Shown: positions 7,936-17,013 of the stretch, one piece after another | Position numbering within the stretch: the first letter of the stretch is position 1 | Layout of the letters: every line of letters starts with the position of its first letter | Source of the DNA: Microvirga zambiensis WSM3693 | GTDB taxonomy: Bacteria > Pseudomonadota > Alphaproteobacteria > Rhizobiales > Beijerinckiaceae | Direction: 5' to 3' | Assembly (NCBI RefSeq): GCF_016735695.1 | Contig: NZ_JAERQD010000002.1 | Location: 248,001 to 312,000, forward strand | Length of the DNA stretch: 64,000 nucleotides | Made by a program: the position numbers and the translations under genes | Notes under the pieces: generated by a model | Databases searched by the model: none | What the model was told of the DNA's origin: nothing | What the model saw: the letters and a program-made list of their open reading frames with translations, nothing else

Positions 7936-8931
7936 CTACGCCGCCTGCGTCGTGCGCTTCTTCAGGGAGGCCTCCCAGGCGAGCGCATGAGCGATGATGG
8001 CTTCGAGGTCGTCCAGAGCAGGCTTCCATCCAAGCGTTTGCTGGATCCGTTCAGCGCCGGCGATCAGCATCGCCGGATCGCCCGCGCGCCTGTCCTGCAG
8101 GCGCGTTTCGAAATCGACGCCGGAGACTCGCTTCACCGCCTCGATCACCTCAAGCACGGAATAGCCGCGGCTGTAGCCGCAATTGAGTGTCGTGCTGGCA
8201 CCCCCGGCCCGAAGATAGTCGAGCGCCAGCATATGGGCGTGCGCGAGATCCGAGACGTGGATATAGTCCCGCAGGCATGTTCCATCAGGCGTCGGATAAT
8301 CCGTTCCGAACACGTCGAGGTGGCTGCGCTCGCCAAGAGCGGCCTGCGTCGCAACCTTGATGAGATGTGTCGCTCGCTGGCTGGATTGCCCGCTGCGTCC
8401 CTGCGGGTCGGCTCCTGCCACATTGAAGTAACGCAGCACCACGGTGTTCAGCGCATGGGCAGCCGCGGTGTCCCGCAGCATCAGCTCCGTCATGAGCTTC
8501 GATGTGCCATAGGGCGAGACCGGATTGAGAGGCGAGGATTCCCTGATCGGGTTGTCCTTGGCATCGCCATAGACCGCCGCCGTCGACGAGAAGATGAAAC
8601 GGCCGACCTTGTTGCGGACCGCGGTCCGGATCAGGGCATGCGATTTCACGGTGTTGTTGAAGTAATAGCCCAGCGGATCGGTGACGGAATCCGGAACGAC
8701 GATCGAGCCTGCGAAATGCGCGATGGCGTCGATGCCGTGCTCCTGGATGATCTCGGCAACAAGGCCCTCGTCGCCGCAATCACCTTTGACGAAATGGGCC
8801 TTGGGATGGACCAGCCACGGAAACCCGGTGCTCAGGTTGTCGAGCACGACGACGCTCTGGCCGGCATCGACGAGAGCAAGAACCATGTGGCTTCCGATAT
8901 AGCCGGCACCGCCGGTCACCAATACGGTCAT
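7936..8931 (-). CDS. galE: UDP-glucose 4-epimerase
   Basis: Interconverts UDP-glucose and UDP-galactose with bound NAD. The 331-residue short-chain dehydrogenase-type epimerase has GGAGYIGSH (residues 7-15), SSTAAVYG (115-122) and the catalytic Tyr141-x3-Lys145 pair in YGTSK, plus the GalE tail NLGWKPALDDLEAII. It is the last gene of the polysaccharide cluster on the minus strand, 49 bases after the secreted propeller-like protein. It probably supplies UDP-galactose for the polymer. Galactose in the polymer would fit the resemblance to galactoglucan clusters. Confidence 0.93.
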   Translation of the reverse strand: MTVLVTGGAGYIGSHMVLALVDAGQSVVVLDNLSTGFPWLVHPKAHFVKGDCGDEGLVAEIIQEHGIDAIAHFAGSIVVPDSVTDPLGYYFNNTVKSHALIRTAVRNKVGRFIFSSTAAVYGDAKDNPIRESSPLNPVSPYGTSKLMTELMLRDTAAAHALNTVVLRYFNVAGADPQGRSGQSSQRATHLIKVATQAALGERSHLDVFGTDYPTPDGTCLRDYIHVSDLAHAHMLALDYLRAGGASTTLNCGYSRGYSVLEVIEAVKRVSGVDFETRLQDRRAGDPAMLIAGAERIQQTLGWKPALDDLEAIIAHALAWEASLKKRTTQAA

Positions 8932-8980
8932 GTTTCACCTTGTTTTCGGCTCTGAGCCCAGAGCAGGGAGGAGATGTCGC

Positions 8981-10198
8981 TTATGGGTTCTGCTGAAGGC
9001 GGACAGGCACTCGGACGAGGTCCCGGTCCCAGGTCACCTTGCAGTTCTTGAAGTTCTGGTAGCGAGCGAGGTAGAGAAATCCGCTCTCGCCGAAATCCTC
9101 GAAAGACGGCGTCCTGGCTGCCGGATCGATCAGGCTCGGATAGAAGAAGACCTCTCGTTCTCCGCACCCCAGATCCCACAGCAGCTCCGCTTCCATGACG
9201 AGCGAAGGCTTGCTCCAGGTCAGCAGGTCGCGGGAGGTGGTGGTGAAGATCCCTTCGACGACGCGCCCATCCGGTTGCGGTCGCTTGTCGCCGAAGATGG
9301 CGATGACCGCTCCGCTCGCCCTATGGGTCACGAGCCCGCCGATCATGCGGTTGATGACCTGCGGTGCGACGGGAGCGCAGACATGGGCTTCGGGATCCTG
9401 CGCCGTATCGCGGAAGGGGTCGACGAAGCGCACGGAAAAACCCTTGCCGTCCCAGGCACGCCAGGAGGCAGGATCCTCGAGCGTCTTCGTGCGGATCAGG
9501 CAGTTGCCGCGCTTCTGCCCCCTGTATGCGTCGGCGAACATGAAGGCGTAGTACCATCCGTCCCGCTCGATGATGTTCGTCGGATTGGCATATCCCACCC
9601 GAGAGGTCCGGTCGGTGGGATAGGCATAGGGCAAAGTCGCCACGACCGGAGGACGTCCACCATTACTGGCAGGTAGGAAGGAACGGCCGCCGTCGGTGGA
9701 CACGAGGCCGGTTACCGTGTTCAGGAGGCAGGCGGAATACTTGCCCGCCGGGCATTGCCCCGGAATCCGCTCGCCGCGCAATTCCGTGTGGGCCAGCGCG
9801 TAGACGGTCTTTCCGTCCTTGGTATAGACCCCGCTGATCCAGCTCAGATCGTCGAACTGCGCCAGAACGGGCGAGCGGTGCGCCTCGTGGATCACGGAAC
9901 AGTTGCGTTCGACCGTATCGAGGGTCGGGCCGATATGGGCCCGGTTGTCGTTGTGGCTGATGATGAGATGAATCTTACCTTGCGCATCCCGGAAGGCACG
10001 CGCCGGTGCATCAGGCACGTGAGACTTGACGCAGGCATCCTGGGACCAGTCGAACACGGTCTCCATGGCGCCGGACGGCTTGACGGCGAGGGGAGGCGGG
10101 CCGCCTCCCTCCGCTCTGATTTGTGAGGTGAAAAGGCATCCCGCCGCCAGGAGCATGGCGACGAGATATCCTCGCTTCTCCTTGCGCGGGAAAGCCAT
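8981..10198 (-). CDS. Secreted protein, probable five-bladed propeller of glycosidase type
   Basis: A 405-residue protein with a signal peptide (residues 1-29, MLLAAGCLFTSQIRA). The mature part has repeated blade-like segments with Trp/Asp turns: ARAFRDAQGKIHLIISHND, LSWISGVYTKDGKTVYAL, NIIERDGWYYAFMFA and TWSKPSLVMEAELL. These resemble GH43/GH32-type or sialidase-like propellers. I cannot assign a glycoside hydrolase family or catalytic triad with certainty. Its start overlaps the preceding pyruvyl-transferase stop by one base (TAATG), so it is translated with the polysaccharide genes. A role in trimming or binding the polymer in the periplasm or outside is inference. Confidence 0.7.
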   Translation of the reverse strand: MAFPRKEKRGYLVAMLLAAGCLFTSQIRAEGGGPPPLAVKPSGAMETVFDWSQDACVKSHVPDAPARAFRDAQGKIHLIISHNDNRAHIGPTLDTVERNCSVIHEAHRSPVLAQFDDLSWISGVYTKDGKTVYALAHTELRGERIPGQCPAGKYSACLLNTVTGLVSTDGGRSFLPASNGGRPPVVATLPYAYPTDRTSRVGYANPTNIIERDGWYYAFMFADAYRGQKRGNCLIRTKTLEDPASWRAWDGKGFSVRFVDPFRDTAQDPEAHVCAPVAPQVINRMIGGLVTHRASGAVIAIFGDKRPQPDGRVVEGIFTTTSRDLLTWSKPSLVMEAELLWDLGCGEREVFFYPSLIDPAARTPSFEDFGESGFLYLARYQNFKNCKVTWDRDLVRVPVRLQQNP

Positions 10199-11385
10199 TA
10201 CGCCGCCTTCAGCTGAGCCTTTTCAGGCTTTGCCATCGCGTCGACCATCTTGGTGTCGACGCCGTTCTCGACGAGGAACTGGCGCATCTCGCGGTAGGTG
10301 TGGTGGTAGGCGCGGTTGAACTTGTCGAAGAGGGACTGATCCCAGTAATCCTCGAGCCGGAACTCTTTGCCCGAGAACACGTCGAAGCTCGGGATCTGAT
10401 AGGTCTCGGCGAATTCGACCGTCCGGCTGTCGTAGGTGAAGTAGATCGACGGGACGTTGTTCGCCAGAGCCATCAGGTTGCCGTGCAGACGATAGCCGAG
10501 CACGAGATCCTTCTGCTGAACCAGGTTCTCGTAATCCGCCACGACGTCGGAATAGAACAGCCGCTCGCGATGCAGCTTCTCCATCGTCTCGTCGAGATAC
10601 CAGTCCTTGACGGTCTTGTTGGCCTTCAGTGCAGCGAATGCCTCTTCCTTCTGCTCCGGCGTGCCGAAAACGATCTTCTTCTCCTCGACCTCGCCCTGCG
10701 CCATCAGCACCACGTCGAAGCGGTTGGCGAGATCCTTCACCAGATCGCGGTGGAAGGTGAGATACTGCTTGATGTCCTGCGCATAGGTCGAGGACACCTC
10801 GCGGCGAAGAGTGATGCCTGCCGTCCGGATCTTGTCGAGGGACGGAAGCTGGATGTTGAGGTCGGGGTTGTTGCGGCGGAACGCGGTCGGGCAGCCGACG
10901 ATGCGGACGTTCCTGATGCCGATGTCCCACAGGACCTGAGCCGAATAGGCGCCGCGGACGCCGATCGAGGTCGTGGAATCCGCCATCATGCGCAGGACGG
11001 TCTTCGTCTCGTCGGACAACTCGATCTTGCCCTTCACCGGTGCCTGGGCTCCGATACCCCAGGCGATCACCGGGATCTTGAGCCGCTTGAGCACCTCGGC
11101 TGTCTGGCTCCAGCGCATGTCCTTGTGAACGTAGTTCGAGCCACGCAGGAAGACGAAGTCGTACTCCGCGTTGATGCGGTCCGTGTCCTCGAGCTTGGGA
11201 TTGATGATCTCAAGCGCGCTGAGCTTGCTGAAGTTCAAGAGCTTGAGGGATGAATCGAAGACGAAGGCGTCGCCGATGTTGTGGTAGTGATTGATGCTCC
11301 GCTGAACATCCTTGTAGTTGTACCAACGGACATTGTCGTGATCGTAGACTTCACCGGAGGGGCTGATGACGAGAACGCGCTTCAT
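10198..11385 (-). CDS. Polysaccharide pyruvyl transferase family protein
   Basis: A 395-residue member of the family that transfers pyruvate from phosphoenolpyruvate to form ketals on surface sugars. Seen: an N-terminal nucleotide-fold start (RVLVISPSGEV), VFLRGSNYV, VIAWGIGAQAP, SIGVRGAYSAQVL, VGCPTAF and the family hallmark GYRLHGN near residue 300, followed by SIYFTYDSRTVEF. The acceptor sugar is unknown. It sits between a GT4 gene and the secreted propeller-like gene. Pyruvyl groups occur on rhizobial galactoglucan, which fits the overall cluster. Some family members are not pyruvyl transferases. Confidence 0.82.
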   Translation of the reverse strand: MKRVLVISPSGEVYDHDNVRWYNYKDVQRSINHYHNIGDAFVFDSSLKLLNFSKLSALEIINPKLEDTDRINAEYDFVFLRGSNYVHKDMRWSQTAEVLKRLKIPVIAWGIGAQAPVKGKIELSDETKTVLRMMADSTTSIGVRGAYSAQVLWDIGIRNVRIVGCPTAFRRNNPDLNIQLPSLDKIRTAGITLRREVSSTYAQDIKQYLTFHRDLVKDLANRFDVVLMAQGEVEEKKIVFGTPEQKEEAFAALKANKTVKDWYLDETMEKLHRERLFYSDVVADYENLVQQKDLVLGYRLHGNLMALANNVPSIYFTYDSRTVEFAETYQIPSFDVFSGKEFRLEDYWDQSLFDKFNRAYHHTYREMRQFLVENGVDTKMVDAMAKPEKAQLKAA

Positions 11386-11419
11386 GGGTTGATCTCCAAT
11401 TAAGTGTCTTCAATGTGTC

Positions 11420-12727
11420 TCAAGCGGTCAGGGCGGCTGTGGGAATTCCCTTCGCCTTCTGAGCTGCAAGATCGTGGTAGAGGGCGAGGTGCTGCCGGGC
11501 GCATTCCTCGTAGCTGATTGGGGTCTTGATGCCGGCCCGGAGCTGATCCCAAAGCCCCGGATTCGTGAGCGCCTCCGACATCCGGTCGACAAGGTCTTCC
11601 GAGGAGGCGACGCGGAAATGCAGGCCGTCGACACCGTCGGTGATCTTTTCCGCCATGCCGCCGATATTGCTGCAGATCATCGGGCGGCCGTGGAAGAAGG
11701 ATTCCTGAATGACGATGGGCGAATTCTCCCACCAGATGGAGGGAATGATCGTCCAGTCGATGGACCGCATCAGCCGCGGCATCTCGCTGTTCTGATAGGC
11801 GCCGTAGAAGCGGACGCGGTTTCCTGCCCGCTCCACTAGCTTCTCGATCTTCTCCTGGAAGGAGGTGGGCTGCCGCTCGAGGTTGCCGCCGAAGATCATC
11901 AGCTGCGCATCGTCGCCCCAGATGGCGTCAGGAATTCGCGCCACTGCATCGAGGAGCACGTCGACGCCCTTGAACTGGGTGATCTGGCCGAAATAGGCAA
12001 AGCGGGACCGGCGATCCTTCTTCGTCGGCAGGGGACGCGGAGGCGTCGGTTCCGCGATGTCTAGACCGTTCTCGATCACGATGAACCGCGACGGATCGAG
12101 TCCCCAGTCGACATAGCGGTCCACGAGAAACTGGCTTGGCGAGACGAAGTAGTCCGCAACCTCCAGGAGCCCGCGCACGAAGTGCTCGCGACGCAGGAAC
12201 CGGGCCGGGGAAATTTCGGGAAAGCAGCTGTTGCAATCCGCCGGCGAGGATCGTTGGCACAATTTCGTGCCGCCGGTCTTCACCATCTGCCCGTGATGGT
12301 GGCAGATGGACAGGAACTCGTGGAACGTGATCACGATCACGCAGTCCGGAAGAGCGCGGCGAACCGCATAGATGGTCTCAAGACCCAGACCGATGAAGTG
12401 ATGAAAATGGACCACGTCCGGCTTGAGATCGCGCAGGACACGCAGGAAGTCACGTTCGATTTCCTCGGTATTCCGGTTCGAGATCAGAAAGTGGTCGTAT
12501 TCATCGGCGTGGTAGAGGATGTCTCCGCCATTCTGGCGCAGGCTCATGAGCGCGGTGCCGCTGTGGCGCACGACCGGATAGCCGACGCGGGCCAGGAAGC
12601 GGGATTCGGCGCCTTCGATCTTATTGAGGCCTTTGTGGAGATTGTAGGCCGCGATCTCCGCGCCGCCGAGGGAGTAGCTGGGGTGGCCGTGCGACACGAC
12701 CAGAACGCGAGGGAAGGTCTTGGGCAT
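11420..12727 (-). CDS. Glycosyltransferase family 4
   Basis: A 435-residue GT-B enzyme that adds a sugar from a nucleotide donor, in the cytoplasm. N-terminal acceptor domain: RVLVVSHGHPSYSLGGAE, DVVHFHHF. A four-Cys insertion C-x14-C-x7-C-x2-C ends in CFP, probably a metal knot as seen in other GT4 proteins. C-terminal donor domain: FAYFGQITQFKGVDVLLDA, then IIPSIWWENSPIVIQESF with the donor Glu. I chose the ATG at 12727, which starts 5 bases after the upstream stop. It is a clear paralogue of the GT4 at 15727-17013, sharing the Cys insertion and the WWENxPxVIQExF motif. Confidence 0.9.
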   Translation of the reverse strand: MPKTFPRVLVVSHGHPSYSLGGAEIAAYNLHKGLNKIEGAESRFLARVGYPVVRHSGTALMSLRQNGGDILYHADEYDHFLISNRNTEEIERDFLRVLRDLKPDVVHFHHFIGLGLETIYAVRRALPDCVIVITFHEFLSICHHHGQMVKTGGTKLCQRSSPADCNSCFPEISPARFLRREHFVRGLLEVADYFVSPSQFLVDRYVDWGLDPSRFIVIENGLDIAEPTPPRPLPTKKDRRSRFAYFGQITQFKGVDVLLDAVARIPDAIWGDDAQLMIFGGNLERQPTSFQEKIEKLVERAGNRVRFYGAYQNSEMPRLMRSIDWTIIPSIWWENSPIVIQESFFHGRPMICSNIGGMAEKITDGVDGLHFRVASSEDLVDRMSEALTNPGLWDQLRAGIKTPISYEECARQHLALYHDLAAQKAKGIPTAALTA

Positions 12728-12732
12728 GGTTG

Positions 12733-14919
12733 TCACCGCATGTTGTTCACGAGAAGGGACCACTTCCGATCGAAGCTCCAGCGGTCGATCCGCTGCGCCA
12801 GACGGCGCATGGGAAGGTTGGGTCCGCTGGCTTCATCCTCTGCCGAAATCATCTCGACGTCCGGCAGCCACACCGACATGGTTCCGGCAAGCCGCAGCTT
12901 GAGGCAGAGATCGCGCCCTTTGTCGCTCACCCCGAGATAGGACCGGGTGAAACCGCCTGCCGCCTCGACGGCGCTCTTCGAGACGATGCAGCAGGCCGTG
13001 GAGCCGGCCATGACCTCCGAAGGCTCGGAACCATGCACCACGTCGCGCGGATATCCGATGAAGCGGTCGACGAGCTTCTGCTCTTCGTTGTCGAACCACG
13101 TTCCCGCAAACCGGATCGAATCGTCCTCGAAGACGATGGTCGGGCTGACCAGAGCCTTTCCGTTCCGTGCCCGATAGGCCCGTTCCATAACCGACAGCCA
13201 ACCGGCCTGGCGCGGCAGGACACCCGCCGACAGAAACACCAGCGCATCCGCTCTCGTCGCTTGAACGGCGGCCTCGAGGGCATCGCAGGGGTCCTGGACG
13301 CCCTCGGCTCCGATCATCCGTACGGTGAGCCCGTAGAAGCGCGTCAGCCGCTCCACCTCCGGCGCCATGCTGCCGAAGACCTCGACCGGAGCCGAGACGA
13401 TGATGGGGACGCCGCAGGTTTCCGGGTCGAGTGCCAGCAGCACGAGTGCGGCGCTGACCTCTTCTACATCGAAGCCTGCTCCCACGACGATCGCCTTGGA
13501 GGCCGCGGTATCGTCGAAGCCAAAATCCCGGATCTCGACGATGCTGATCGCGGGCGCCGCCAGGGCCTGCATCATCGGTCCGATGTGTCGTTCGATCGCC
13601 GTACCGGCCGCCGCAGTTCGCGGATCCAACGGTGCGATGAGACGCTCGAGGGAACGCCGCGACAGGTTGCGCGCAGGGTTCAGGGGATAGAATGCAGCGC
13701 TTTCGCCGATCTTGAACTCGAAATAGACCGGCGCATCGCCCGCTCGCGAGAGATCCGGCACGAAGGCGAGGAAACCGTGGTCGCCTCGTTGCGGGTCGAG
13801 CCGTCCGGCAAACAGCTCATGGTGCAGGAAGGCTGCGGTCACGTCGTGTCGCGGGAGCCGCGTCCAGCTGTCGTCTATCCTGGCGCTGTCCGAGCCGGTT
13901 CGCAGGGAGATCGATTCCGCATGGCCCTCCGGGTCCAGGATCCAGCCGGCGACGAGGAAGCCGCCACCTGGAACCTCGACCACCATGTCCATGCCGATCC
14001 GCACAGGCTGTTTCAGAACCGACACCGTGTCGCGCCCGTCAAAGCGCTCACCGGCTTGGCGAAGGATGCGCAAAGTCTCGGGGCTGGCCGATGCGCGGGC
14101 AAGCCCGTCGCGGACATGGGCCGGAACATCCGTGGTCGGCAGAAGCACGCGGCGATTGTAGACATCGAGGCATCGCCAGCCGTCCTTCGCGCGGAAGAAC
14201 AGCTTTTGAATCTTCTCCGGGTCGAGCGTCGTGCGTCCCGTATCGAGCATTCCGATGAAGCCGCGGCCCTTGCCCAAGAGGTCGCTTCGCTCGACGGAGG
14301 CGGCCCGAAACTCGGCGGGCAGCACACTGTCATGCGCCACGAGCACGCGCACCTGTTCCGACGGAAGGTCGACAGCCCAGCCCTGAAGGAAGACCTCGCC
14401 CGTATCGATCGAACCCATGACCTCGATCCAACCGTCGTTCCTGGCGACATCCGTTAGAATCGACAGGGCAGCTGCCATCCGACGTTGATTCGTCCGATCC
14501 AGGGCGAGCGCCTGCACGACGTCCTCAGTGATGTCCGCGAACTGCGTTGCCGCATCCTCGGATACGATCTGCATCAGGCCGGCCAGGGACAGGGCCGAGC
14601 GCACGAGCGTGTAGCGCACCGGCTGGCCATTCCGGCGCATGACGATGGAGCGCAGGCGAACCCGCCCCACCAGCCGGATGGGCACGACGGCAAGAAAGCC
14701 GATTGCGGCCTCCGCAGGCGCGTCGTGACGCGTCCAGCTGATGACCCGCGCCCGCATCGTCATGGAAGGATCGCCGTTCAGAAGAACTTCGACATTGTCC
14801 GACATGACATCGGCAACGCCGGCGATCAGCGCGAGATCGTCGCCGATCGGCGTGGCGAGCGCGGTTTCGCCATCGATCGGAAGGTGAAGTTGGCTTTCCA
14901 CTGACACTGCCCCGTCCAT
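12733..14919 (-). CDS. Large GT2-like protein with degenerate catalytic motifs
   Basis: A 728-residue protein. Residues 1 to about 430 match no family I recognise. The last 290 or so align by eye with the C-terminal GT2 domain of the 744-residue protein at 17843-20077: VFEDDSIRFAGTWF with LFEDDSIQHAGMYF, EAAGGFTRSYLG with EAVGGFTEDYVV, DLCLKLRL with DLCLKIAM. Three catalytic sites differ. The metal-binding NSD is FLSAG here, the YED acceptor motif is DKGRD, and the late YHLER His is lost. It is probably a pseudo-glycosyltransferase, perhaps a scaffold or partner. The start at ATG 14919 has a GAGGAAGAG site 4 bases upstream. Confidence 0.75.
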   Translation of the reverse strand: MDGAVSVESQLHLPIDGETALATPIGDDLALIAGVADVMSDNVEVLLNGDPSMTMRARVISWTRHDAPAEAAIGFLAVVPIRLVGRVRLRSIVMRRNGQPVRYTLVRSALSLAGLMQIVSEDAATQFADITEDVVQALALDRTNQRRMAAALSILTDVARNDGWIEVMGSIDTGEVFLQGWAVDLPSEQVRVLVAHDSVLPAEFRAASVERSDLLGKGRGFIGMLDTGRTTLDPEKIQKLFFRAKDGWRCLDVYNRRVLLPTTDVPAHVRDGLARASASPETLRILRQAGERFDGRDTVSVLKQPVRIGMDMVVEVPGGGFLVAGWILDPEGHAESISLRTGSDSARIDDSWTRLPRHDVTAAFLHHELFAGRLDPQRGDHGFLAFVPDLSRAGDAPVYFEFKIGESAAFYPLNPARNLSRRSLERLIAPLDPRTAAAGTAIERHIGPMMQALAAPAISIVEIRDFGFDDTAASKAIVVGAGFDVEEVSAALVLLALDPETCGVPIIVSAPVEVFGSMAPEVERLTRFYGLTVRMIGAEGVQDPCDALEAAVQATRADALVFLSAGVLPRQAGWLSVMERAYRARNGKALVSPTIVFEDDSIRFAGTWFDNEEQKLVDRFIGYPRDVVHGSEPSEVMAGSTACCIVSKSAVEAAGGFTRSYLGVSDKGRDLCLKLRLAGTMSVWLPDVEMISAEDEASGPNLPMRRLAQRIDRWSFDRKWSLLVNNMR

Positions 14920-14959
14920 CTCTCTTCCTCGGTCCCGGTTCGGGATCTCTCTCAAATGT

Positions 14960-15730
14960 TCATCGCAGCCCGTGGCGGAGAACGACCACGAGGGTGATAA
15001 TGGTGCTGACGGCGGAAAGGCCGCCGAAGGCGATCAGAAGCGCGACGGCGCGGCGCATGGGGCGATCGGCTGCCGTCGTCAGCTCCCCGATGCGCTTGTC
15101 GAAATCCGAGAGAACCTTGTCGAAGCGCATATGGAACACTTCGATGCCCGAGATCTTCTCGGTGATTTCCGTCTGGCTGGATCGCACCAGCTCCAGAGCC
15201 GCGCCGATGCCGTCTTCCTGGCTGACGATCTCGTCAACCTGCTTGGACGTCGTGCGGATCGATTCGACGACGTCGCGCTGCAGGATCTGAGACCGGCGCT
15301 GCGCCTCGATCAGGATTTCGAGACGGTCGAGAACCCGATTCAGGGGGCCGCTGACAGCCGCCTCCGCCGCGCGCTCATCCTGGCTTGGCGAACGAAGCAC
15401 GATCTCCTCGCCGGTGACGGAGGACACGGCGACGACCGTCAGGCTTTCCGTGACGCCGGCCAGGGCTTCGGGCAGCTCGACCTCGAAGGCATGGCCGCCA
15501 TCGCCGATGCCGTTGCGGCGCAGATCGACGCGGGGCAGGTCCGCCGTCGCCGAAACCACCATTCGTCCTTCGAGCAGAATGCGCACGAGGAGACGCTCGT
15601 TGGGATAGGCGCGATCCCAGACCCAGCCGAAGAGCCTGCGCCCTTCGATGGCGTCGAGCCGTCCCTGGATCTGAGAGGGGGACGGCGTATCGTTGACTGC
15701 AACGACGTTTTTGGACGGTGATGCGCTCAT
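14960..15730 (-). CDS. Membrane-anchored coiled-coil protein of unknown function
   Basis: A 256-residue protein I cannot place in a family. Residues 20-115 look like a small beta domain (IQGRLDAIEGRRLFGWVWD, LLVRILLEGRMVVSATA) of the kind seen at the N termini of some large rhizobial glycosyltransferases. Residues 125-220 are predicted helical and charged, probably coiled coil. One strong membrane segment ends the chain (about 232-252, FGGLSAVSTIITLVVVL) with a short Arg tail. The start overlaps the GT4 stop by 4 bases (ATGA). Its place between glycosyltransferases suggests a scaffold that holds them at the inner membrane, which is inference. Confidence 0.75.
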   Translation of the reverse strand: MSASPSKNVVAVNDTPSPSQIQGRLDAIEGRRLFGWVWDRAYPNERLLVRILLEGRMVVSATADLPRVDLRRNGIGDGGHAFEVELPEALAGVTESLTVVAVSSVTGEEIVLRSPSQDERAAEAAVSGPLNRVLDRLEILIEAQRRSQILQRDVVESIRTTSKQVDEIVSQEDGIGAALELVRSSQTEITEKISGIEVFHMRFDKVLSDFDKRIGELTTAADRPMRRAVALLIAFGGLSAVSTIITLVVVLRHGLR

Positions 15731-17013
15731 GCCGCGTTCGCCTTCAATTGGATGACTTCTCCGCGCCGCCCGATGCCGCGATAGGCTGCAAGATGTCGGT
15801 CGGCGATCTCAGTGATCGTTGCCGGAGGCTTGATGCCGGAGACGAGGTCGTCCCAAAGCTTGGGAGAATCCATGGCTCTCCGCATGGTGTTGGCGAGGGC
15901 GATCGGGTCGTCCGGCCTGACATGCAGGCCATCGATCCCATCCCGGACCGCCTCGGCCATGCCGCCGATATTGCTGGTGATAACCGGACGGCGGTGGAGA
16001 AAGGCTTCCTGAATCACCAGTGGAGCGTTCTCCCACCAGATCGACGGAACAACCACCCAGTCGACGGCAGCGATGAGGCTCGGGATTTCACTGCGCTGGT
16101 AGGGGCCCAGGCGCACGACGTGGGGATCGGTGTCCTCGATCAGAGAGTCGATGCTGTCGACGAAATCCTTCGCCTGAAACGGCGCGCCGCCATGGAGCCG
16201 CAGCTCGAAATCCTCGTTGCCTGTCGCGATCAGCCTCTGAGCCGCCTTGAGAAGACTTGGGACTCCCTTCCAGGGATTGAGGTTGCCGAAATATCCGAAG
16301 ACCTGTCGGCGTCCATCGGGCGACGGTCGATGTGCCGCCGGTTCGGCTGCGGGACGGCCGTTCGGCAGGACATCGATGGTATTGGCCGGCAATCCCCATT
16401 CCACGAAGCGTTCCTTGATGAACCGGCTCGGCGCGATGAAGAGATCGACCTGGCCGAGAAGCGTTTTCAGGAAGCGCTCCCGGAGCAGGAATTTGTCGGC
16501 GGAGATGTCGGGGAAACAGGTGCTGCAGCGGGTCGGGCTCGCCCGGTCGCAGCGCTCGCGGCCCTTCGTTCGCATCATCAGTCCGTCATGCGAACAGATG
16601 GCATAATAGTCGTGCAGGGTCATCACGATGCGTGCATTCGGTACGACGCGTCGAACCAGAGCGATGAACTCGGCACCGATCAGCAGCATGTGATGGATGT
16701 GCACGACGTCCGGCCGGAACTCCTCAAGGAGGCTCACGAGATGCGGTACGGTGCCGTAGCTGTCGATCTGGCTCATGTAGAAGCGGTCGAAATGCCCGCT
16801 CCAGAGAATGACCTCGTCGGTTGCCTGCCCCACCGCCTGGAAGCTCGTACCAGGCCGCTGCTCACGATGAAGGCGGTTCGTCGCTGCCAGAAAGAGCGTC
16901 TCCACATCCGCGCGGCCACGATACTCGCGAAAGAGATCGTGCGCGAAGATTTCCGTTCCTCCAGGGTGGAAGTCGGGATGGTTGTGAGCGACGACGAGGA
17001 CACGCAAGGTCAA
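15727..17013 (-). CDS. Glycosyltransferase family 4
   Basis: A 428-residue GT-B glycosyltransferase, paralogous to the one at 11420-12727. Seen: LRVLVVAHNHPDFHPGGTE, DVVHIHHMLLIGAEFIALV, a four-Cys insertion C-x14-C-x7-C-x2-C ending CFP, VFGYFGNLNPWKGVPSLL and VVPSIWWENAPLVIQEAF. I chose the TTG at 17013, which overlaps the methyltransferase stop as TTGA and directly precedes the conserved N terminus. The only in-frame ATG lies at 17079, well inside the upstream gene. It is translationally coupled at both ends. Sugar donor and acceptor unknown. Confidence 0.88.
   Translation of the reverse strand: MTLRVLVVAHNHPDFHPGGTEIFAHDLFREYRGRADVETLFLAATNRLHREQRPGTSFQAVGQATDEVILWSGHFDRFYMSQIDSYGTVPHLVSLLEEFRPDVVHIHHMLLIGAEFIALVRRVVPNARIVMTLHDYYAICSHDGLMMRTKGRERCDRASPTRCSTCFPDISADKFLLRERFLKTLLGQVDLFIAPSRFIKERFVEWGLPANTIDVLPNGRPAAEPAAHRPSPDGRRQVFGYFGNLNPWKGVPSLLKAAQRLIATGNEDFELRLHGGAPFQAKDFVDSIDSLIEDTDPHVVRLGPYQRSEIPSLIAAVDWVVVPSIWWENAPLVIQEAFLHRRPVITSNIGGMAEAVRDGIDGLHVRPDDPIALANTMRRAMDSPKLWDDLVSGIKPPATITEIADRHLAAYRGIGRRGEVIQLKANAA

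Noticed and set aside
12730-14457. 575-codon plus-strand open frame
   Set aside because: Antisense to the 728-residue GT2-like protein, with no recognisable domain and an Arg/His/Asp-rich shadow composition.
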